Both the position numbers and the translations under genes were made by a program. From Corynebacterium sp. (lineage in GTDB: Bacteria; Actinomycetota; Actinomycetes; Mycobacteriales; Mycobacteriaceae): a DNA stretch of 43,022 bases. Shown one piece after another: positions 36,975-43,022 of this stretch (its first letter is position 1; the number at the start of each line of letters is the position of its first letter). The notes beneath the pieces were generated by a model. That model had not been told where the DNA came from and did no database searches. It worked only from the letters and a program-made list of their open reading frames with translations. The DNA is taken from assembly GCA_030527885.1 (NCBI GenBank), contig JAUMZY010000017.1:1-43022 (forward strand), given 5' to 3'.

Positions 36975-38960
36975 ATGAGCGCGCATGTTGAAAATTTCAT
37001 GAACATTGTTGATGTGAAATACGCCCAGGCCGGTACATCAGTGAATACCGATGAACTAGGAATGCGTGAAATGCAGCGGCGCGTTTATGAACAGCGCACT
37101 GCACAGTACCTACTGGTAAAAGCGCCACCGGCATCAGGAAAATCACGTGCCCTCATGTTTGTCGGCCTGGATAAACTCTTTAACCAGGGACGCAAGAAAG
37201 TCATCGTTGCAGTGCCTGAGCGTTCCATCGGGGCTTCGTTCAGTTCCACGAATCTTACCTCCCATGGATTTTTTGCTGACTGGAAGGTAACGGAAAAGAA
37301 TAACCTTTGTACTCCGGGCTCCTCCACATCCAAAGTTGATGCATTTGTTTCTTTCCTCGAAAGCACTGATCCCATATTGGTGTGCACCCATGCGACACTA
37401 CGGTTTGCGTTTGAGAAACTTGCACCTGATTCTTTCAACGGCACAGTGCTGGCCATTGATGAATTCCACCATGTTTCAGCTGATCTAGATTCCAGCCGTT
37501 TAGGTGGGCTCTTGCGTGATGTTATGGTTGGTTCCGATGCGCACATCGTGGCCATGACTGGATCCTATTTCCGGGGTGATAGTGTGCCTGTGCTCTTGCC
37601 AGAGGACGAAGCTAAATTCACCCCGGTTACTTTCAACTACTACGACCAGCTCAATGGTTACCAATACCTTAAAGCGCTCGGTATCGGCCATCACTTTTAC
37701 CAAGGGCGCTACACTGATGCCATTCATGAGGTATTGGATTTAGATAAAAAGACTATCATCCATATCCTTAGCGTTAATTCTGGTGAATCCACCAAAGACA
37801 AATTGGAAGAAGTAGGGCATATCCTCGACGCCATAGGTACGGTGGTAGGCACAGAAGACCATACCGGGATCATTAAAGTGCAACGTCATGACACCAGAAA
37901 AATCATTCGGGTGGCTGACTTGGTTGATGATACGGATTACAAAGTACGAGCAAAGACCTTGCACTACTTAACATCAGTGGCGTCTAAAGAAAAAGACGCT
38001 GTTGACATCATCATTGCTCTGGGGATGGCTAAAGAAGGATTCGACTGGCCGTTTGCTGAACACGCCTTGACAGTTGGCTACCGCGCTTCATTAACGGAGA
38101 TTATTCAAATCATTGGGCGGGTTACCCGTGATTCGGAAGGCAAGACCCGTGCCCAGTTCACCAACTTGATCGCCGAACCTGATGCCGAACAAGATGAAGT
38201 AACAGTTTCGGTGAACAACATGCTCAAAGCAATTACCGCTTCACTGCTCATGGAGCAGGTGTTGGCCCCAAACTTCAAGTTCAAAACCAAACATGGTAAT
38301 GACGATCATGCTGAACCAGGCACCTTGAAAGTTAAGGGGTTTAAAGAGCCATCAACCTCGCGGGTGCGGCAGATTGTTGACACTGATTTGAATGACTTGA
38401 AGGCAAACATCTTGCAAGATGATTTCTTTGCTAGAGCTGCTGCTGGTGGCATTGAGCCTGAAGCCACCAACAAGGTGCTTATCCCCAAGATCATTCGGGA
38501 ACGCTACCCAGATCTGAGTGAGACGGAAGTTGAAGAAGTACGTCAGCACGTCGTGGTGGACTCTGTGATTAAAAATGGTGAGGTTAAGGAAGTCGGTGAC
38601 AAACGCTTTATCAAGTTGGCAGAGAAGTTTGTCAATATTGATGAGATCAATATCAACTTGATCGACACAATCAACCCCTTCCAGCGGGCTTTTGAAGTGC
38701 TTTCAAAGTCGGTAACCTCCAATGTGCTGCGTCTTATTTCTGACACAATTGCGGCTACTCGCATTGATATCACCTTTGAAGAAGCCGAGGCCTTATTTCC
38801 AAAGATTCAAAAATGGGCAAAAGTCAACGACAGAAAACCAGATAGGCAGTCTGCCGACCCGGTTGAGAAACATTACGCAGAAGCTCTTTTAGTCATAAAG
38901 AAGAATATTTTAGTCTTGCAGAAGAAAAAACAGGAACGAGATAAGCAGCAGGAAGGCTAA
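36975..38960 (+). CDS. Superfamily 2 DEAD/DEAH-type helicase of a defence operon
   Basis: The 661-aa protein has an intact SF2 motor: Walker A PPASGKS (51-57), Walker B DEFH (162-165), motif III MTG (194-196) and motif VI QIIGRVTR (378-385). The remaining 270 residues are helical, with a Lys-rich end, and have no domain I recognise. It starts three bases after the methyltransferase stop and ends three bases before the nuclease gene, so it is the middle gene of one operon. It probably moves along or remodels DNA to activate the nuclease, by analogy with Type I and III restriction; that is inference. It is the only one of the three genes without a frameshift. Confidence 0.88.
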   Translation: MSAHVENFMNIVDVKYAQAGTSVNTDELGMREMQRRVYEQRTAQYLLVKAPPASGKSRALMFVGLDKLFNQGRKKVIVAVPERSIGASFSSTNLTSHGFFADWKVTEKNNLCTPGSSTSKVDAFVSFLESTDPILVCTHATLRFAFEKLAPDSFNGTVLAIDEFHHVSADLDSSRLGGLLRDVMVGSDAHIVAMTGSYFRGDSVPVLLPEDEAKFTPVTFNYYDQLNGYQYLKALGIGHHFYQGRYTDAIHEVLDLDKKTIIHILSVNSGESTKDKLEEVGHILDAIGTVVGTEDHTGIIKVQRHDTRKIIRVADLVDDTDYKVRAKTLHYLTSVASKEKDAVDIIIALGMAKEGFDWPFAEHALTVGYRASLTEIIQIIGRVTRDSEGKTRAQFTNLIAEPDAEQDEVTVSVNNMLKAITASLLMEQVLAPNFKFKTKHGNDDHAEPGTLKVKGFKEPSTSRVRQIVDTDLNDLKANILQDDFFARAAAGGIEPEATNKVLIPKIIRERYPDLSETEVEEVRQHVVVDSVIKNGEVKEVGDKRFIKLAEKFVNIDEININLIDTINPFQRAFEVLSKSVTSNVLRLISDTIAATRIDITFEEAEALFPKIQKWAKVNDRKPDRQSADPVEKHYAEALLVIKKNILVLQKKKQERDKQQEG

Positions 38961-38963
38961 CCC

Positions 38964-40150
38964 ATGAGCCATGAGCATGACTCTGTAGAAGAAGCACTCG
39001 CCAAACTGATTGAGAGTGACACCGATGGCTTGCTGGACATACCGGAAAAACCCAAACCGGTGACTTCCAGCGATCGGTTGGAGCGTGGTTTTTTAGAAAT
39101 CGTGGAATTCTATCGGCAGCATGAACGCATTCCCAGTGCTGACACACGGGAGATTTTTGAACGCAAACTGGGTGCCCGCCTTGAGGGATTTCTTGCTAGT
39201 GAAGCCAGGGCGCAGGCTGTTGCCCATTTAGATGAGTTCCAGTTGCTGCAACCACAAGCTGCGCCAACCACTCTCGAAGAGATACTCGATAGCGATATTC
39301 TTGACCTTTCGGATGATGATGCGGATATTTTCAACATCTCAACTTTGCCCAAGGTGAAACCCAACATTGATGATGACGTAGCGAAACGGGAAAAGGCGAA
39401 GGACTTCCATAAATTCGAAGATCTGTTCAAAGCTAAACATGCAGAGCTTGCTGCTGGAGATATGATCCTTGAGCCGTTTGGGGGAGTGTCAACCATTGAG
39501 GCAGGCCGGTTTTACGTTCTGGGGGTGTCATGCTGTTCGTTGCTGAGGTTGGTGATACCGAGTTCAAGCATGTGGGAGGCAGGGAACGGCCGAAAGAGCG
39601 GTTGCGTGTCATCTTTGAAAACGGTACAGAGTCCGCCATGTACCGAACCTCACTGGCTAATCGGCTGGGGGAGCAAAATGGTAGGTCAGTTGTTCGAGCC
39701 GACCACACTTTCGATATCACGGAAATCGGTGACGCTGACGTAAAGGCAGGGCATATCTATGTGCTGCGCTCGCTAAGCCAGAACCCGGACATTGCGAATA
39801 TCCCCAACCTGCACAAAATTGGTTTCTCCACCACACCAGTAAAAAAACGTATTGCTGGGGCAACAACGGATCCGACGTACCTCATGGCGCCGGTCGAAAT
39901 TGTGAATGACTACGAGGTCTACAACCTCCGCCCATCAGTGTTGGAAAAATTACTGCACCACGTTTTTGCAGAAGTGCGCCTTGACCTCACTCAGATTGAT
40001 GCTAAAGGTAACCAGTACAACCCATCTGAATGGTTCGTTGTGCCTGCTGCTGTGATTGACCAGGCCATTAAGATGATTATCAGCGGTGACATCACTGACT
40101 TCATTTATGATAAAACCACGCAGCAGCTTGTGTGGTCCAAGACTACCTAA
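38964..40150 (+). pseudogene. GIY-YIG nuclease (T5orf172/Mug113-like), frameshifted at a G run
   Basis: Restored, the product is about 395 aa. The N-terminal region (residues 1-185) is acidic and helical, without a known domain. The C-terminal domain is GIY-YIG-like: HIYVLRS in the first strand, KIGFST in the second, KKRIAG with the catalytic Arg, and EKLLHHVF with the metal-binding Glu. The frame breaks at five consecutive G (39521-39525): reading FYVLG, one more G would give GGVMLFVAEVG and continue in frame. Without it, translation continues in the wrong frame to 39743 and lacks the nuclease. A downstream start at ATG 39530 could in principle make the C-terminal 206 residues. Proposed role: the cutting subunit of the adjacent modification system. 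Confidence 0.82.
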
Positions 40151-42271
<2,121 letters not shown>

Positions 42272-42280
42272 CCTTCTAGT

Positions 42281-42323
42281 TGGGGATATTTCCCCAGATC
42301 ATGGTCGTATTTTACGGCCATGA
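42281..42323. other. Two hairpins after ligA
   Basis: TGGGGA/TCCCCA (42281-42286 with 42291-42296) is followed by CATGGTCG/CGGCCATG (from about 42300 to 42323, with one G-U pair). No T-run follows. They could end the ligA transcript without a U tract, which is common in actinobacteria. Confidence 0.42.
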
Positions 42324-42360
42324 GCAATCATGTCCGCCCATTCTTGTACCCTAATAAGCT

Positions 42361-43022
42361 ATGAACCAACACCACCAAGTCCTTCTTGCAGAAGAACAAT
42401 ACGCTACCGAACTTGCTTTCCTCGCCGCCTACGATCAAGGCCCTAAACCACCAGGCTGGTTGCTTACCCCCCGCGCCATCGTCAGCTTCGTGTGCGGTGA
42501 GGCCGGATTGCGGTTGAAGAAGGACACCCAAAAGGAATTTCCCGATTTGCCTGCCCGCATGGACATCACCGCCAAGTTTATCGGTGACCGTGCGCTCGTA
42601 GAACGCTGTGTGGTTACTTTGGCAGGTAGTCGCGCCCTCATGTTGGTTGGTGAACCTGGTACTGCAAAATCCATGCTGTCGGAACTACTTGCCGCAGCCA
42701 TCTGTGGTTCCAGTGAGCTCACTGTCCAGGGCAGCGCTGGCACCACCGAAGACCAGCTGCGTTACGGCTGGAACTATGCCATGTTGCTGGCCCATGGCCC
42801 CAGCACTGAAGCTCTCGTGCCGTCCCCTGTGCTGCAGGCCATGAGCACCGGCAAAGTCGCACGCATTGAAGAAATCACCCGCTGCCAACCCGAAATCCAA
42901 GATGCCTTGGTTCCCATCCTGTCAGAACGCCGCATGGCTATTCCGGAACTAGGGGAGCACTCCGAAGCCGCTAGAGAAGGCTTCTGCGTGATCGCCACCG
43001 CTAACCTACGGGATAAAGGTGT
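42361..43022 (+). CDS. MoxR-like AAA ATPase, 3' end missing
   Basis: The frame is open from ATG 42361 to the end of the window (220 codons). It has a helical N-terminus, then Walker A GEPGTAKS (97-104), a degenerate Walker B RIEEI where DE is expected, and the sensor 1 region IATANLRD. MoxR AAA proteins usually work with a von Willebrand A-domain partner, and this subgroup often sits in clusters with such genes; whether that is so here lies beyond the window. The second acidic residue of Walker B is present (EE), so ATP hydrolysis is not excluded. Confidence 0.85.
   Translation, partial: MNQHHQVLLAEEQYATELAFLAAYDQGPKPPGWLLTPRAIVSFVCGEAGLRLKKDTQKEFPDLPARMDITAKFIGDRALVERCVVTLAGSRALMLVGEPGTAKSMLSELLAAAICGSSELTVQGSAGTTEDQLRYGWNYAMLLAHGPSTEALVPSPVLQAMSTGKVARIEEITRCQPEIQDALVPILSERRMAIPELGEHSEAAREGFCVIATANLRDKG

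Noticed and set aside
39530-40150. GIY-YIG domain as an independent gene from ATG 39530
   Set aside because: The G run upstream is only loosely placed as a ribosome binding site and the upstream frame joins perfectly if one G is added, so a broken single gene is simpler.

Overview
The window looks like a chromosomal segment of a Corynebacterium (Actinomycetota, Mycobacteriales). This rests on gene content and order rather than on any search: a split atpB-E-F-H-A-G-D-C operon with a long delta subunit, a DUF2550 protein followed by the mismatch endonuclease NucS, the GlgE maltosyltransferase next to GlgB, a secreted mycolyltransferase-like esterase, and many GTG/TTG starts. Core genes are GC-rich; one block (34.2-40.2 kb) is clearly more AT-rich. 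I saw no tRNA, rRNA, CRISPR array or insertion sequence.

Layout. 1-4.3 kb: translation termination and its methylase (prfA, prmC), a Sua5/YwlC tRNA-threonylcarbamoyl factor, a WecA-type sugar-phosphate transferase and an AtpI-like membrane protein. 4.3-5.0 kb: a 660-bp non-coding leader with hairpins. 5.0-12.1 kb: the complete F1Fo ATP synthase operon, closed by a strong terminator. 12.3-15.8 kb: DUF2550 protein, NucS, a small Cys/His protein, a methylmalonyl-CoA epimerase on the other strand, a thiamine-binding-like protein and a thioredoxin/TPR protein. 15.8-17.5 kb: an orphan peptide-type ABC binding lipoprotein. 17.6-22.0 kb, minus strand: glgE then glgB, the last steps of the maltose-1-phosphate route to alpha-glucan. 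22.2-25.2 kb: an ABC ATPase, a NUDIX hydrolase and a THUMP-like methyltransferase. 25.3-28.4 kb: etfB, etfA and a cysteine desulfurase. 28.4-31.1 kb, minus strand: a mycolyltransferase-like esterase and a spermidine-synthase-fold protein. 31.2-34.1 kb: mnmA, a MetE-like protein and a DnaQ-like exonuclease. 40.2-43.0 kb: ligA and the beginning of a MoxR-type AAA ATPase that runs off the end.

The accessory system is at 34.25-40.15 kb: three co-directional, tightly packed genes encoding an MmeI-like adenine DNA methyltransferase without a visible nuclease motif, a superfamily 2 helicase, and a GIY-YIG nuclease. This looks like a restriction-modification or phage-defence operon inserted between the exonuclease gene and ligA. 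Both the methyltransferase and the nuclease carry a single-base frameshift as given, the second inside a run of five G, while the helicase is intact.

Two genome-scale signals do not fit the gene annotation: an 11-base word (GCTTTTCGACG) that occurs nine times exactly, plus five times with a change at its fifth base, and abrupt switches between C-rich and G-rich strand composition inside genes.
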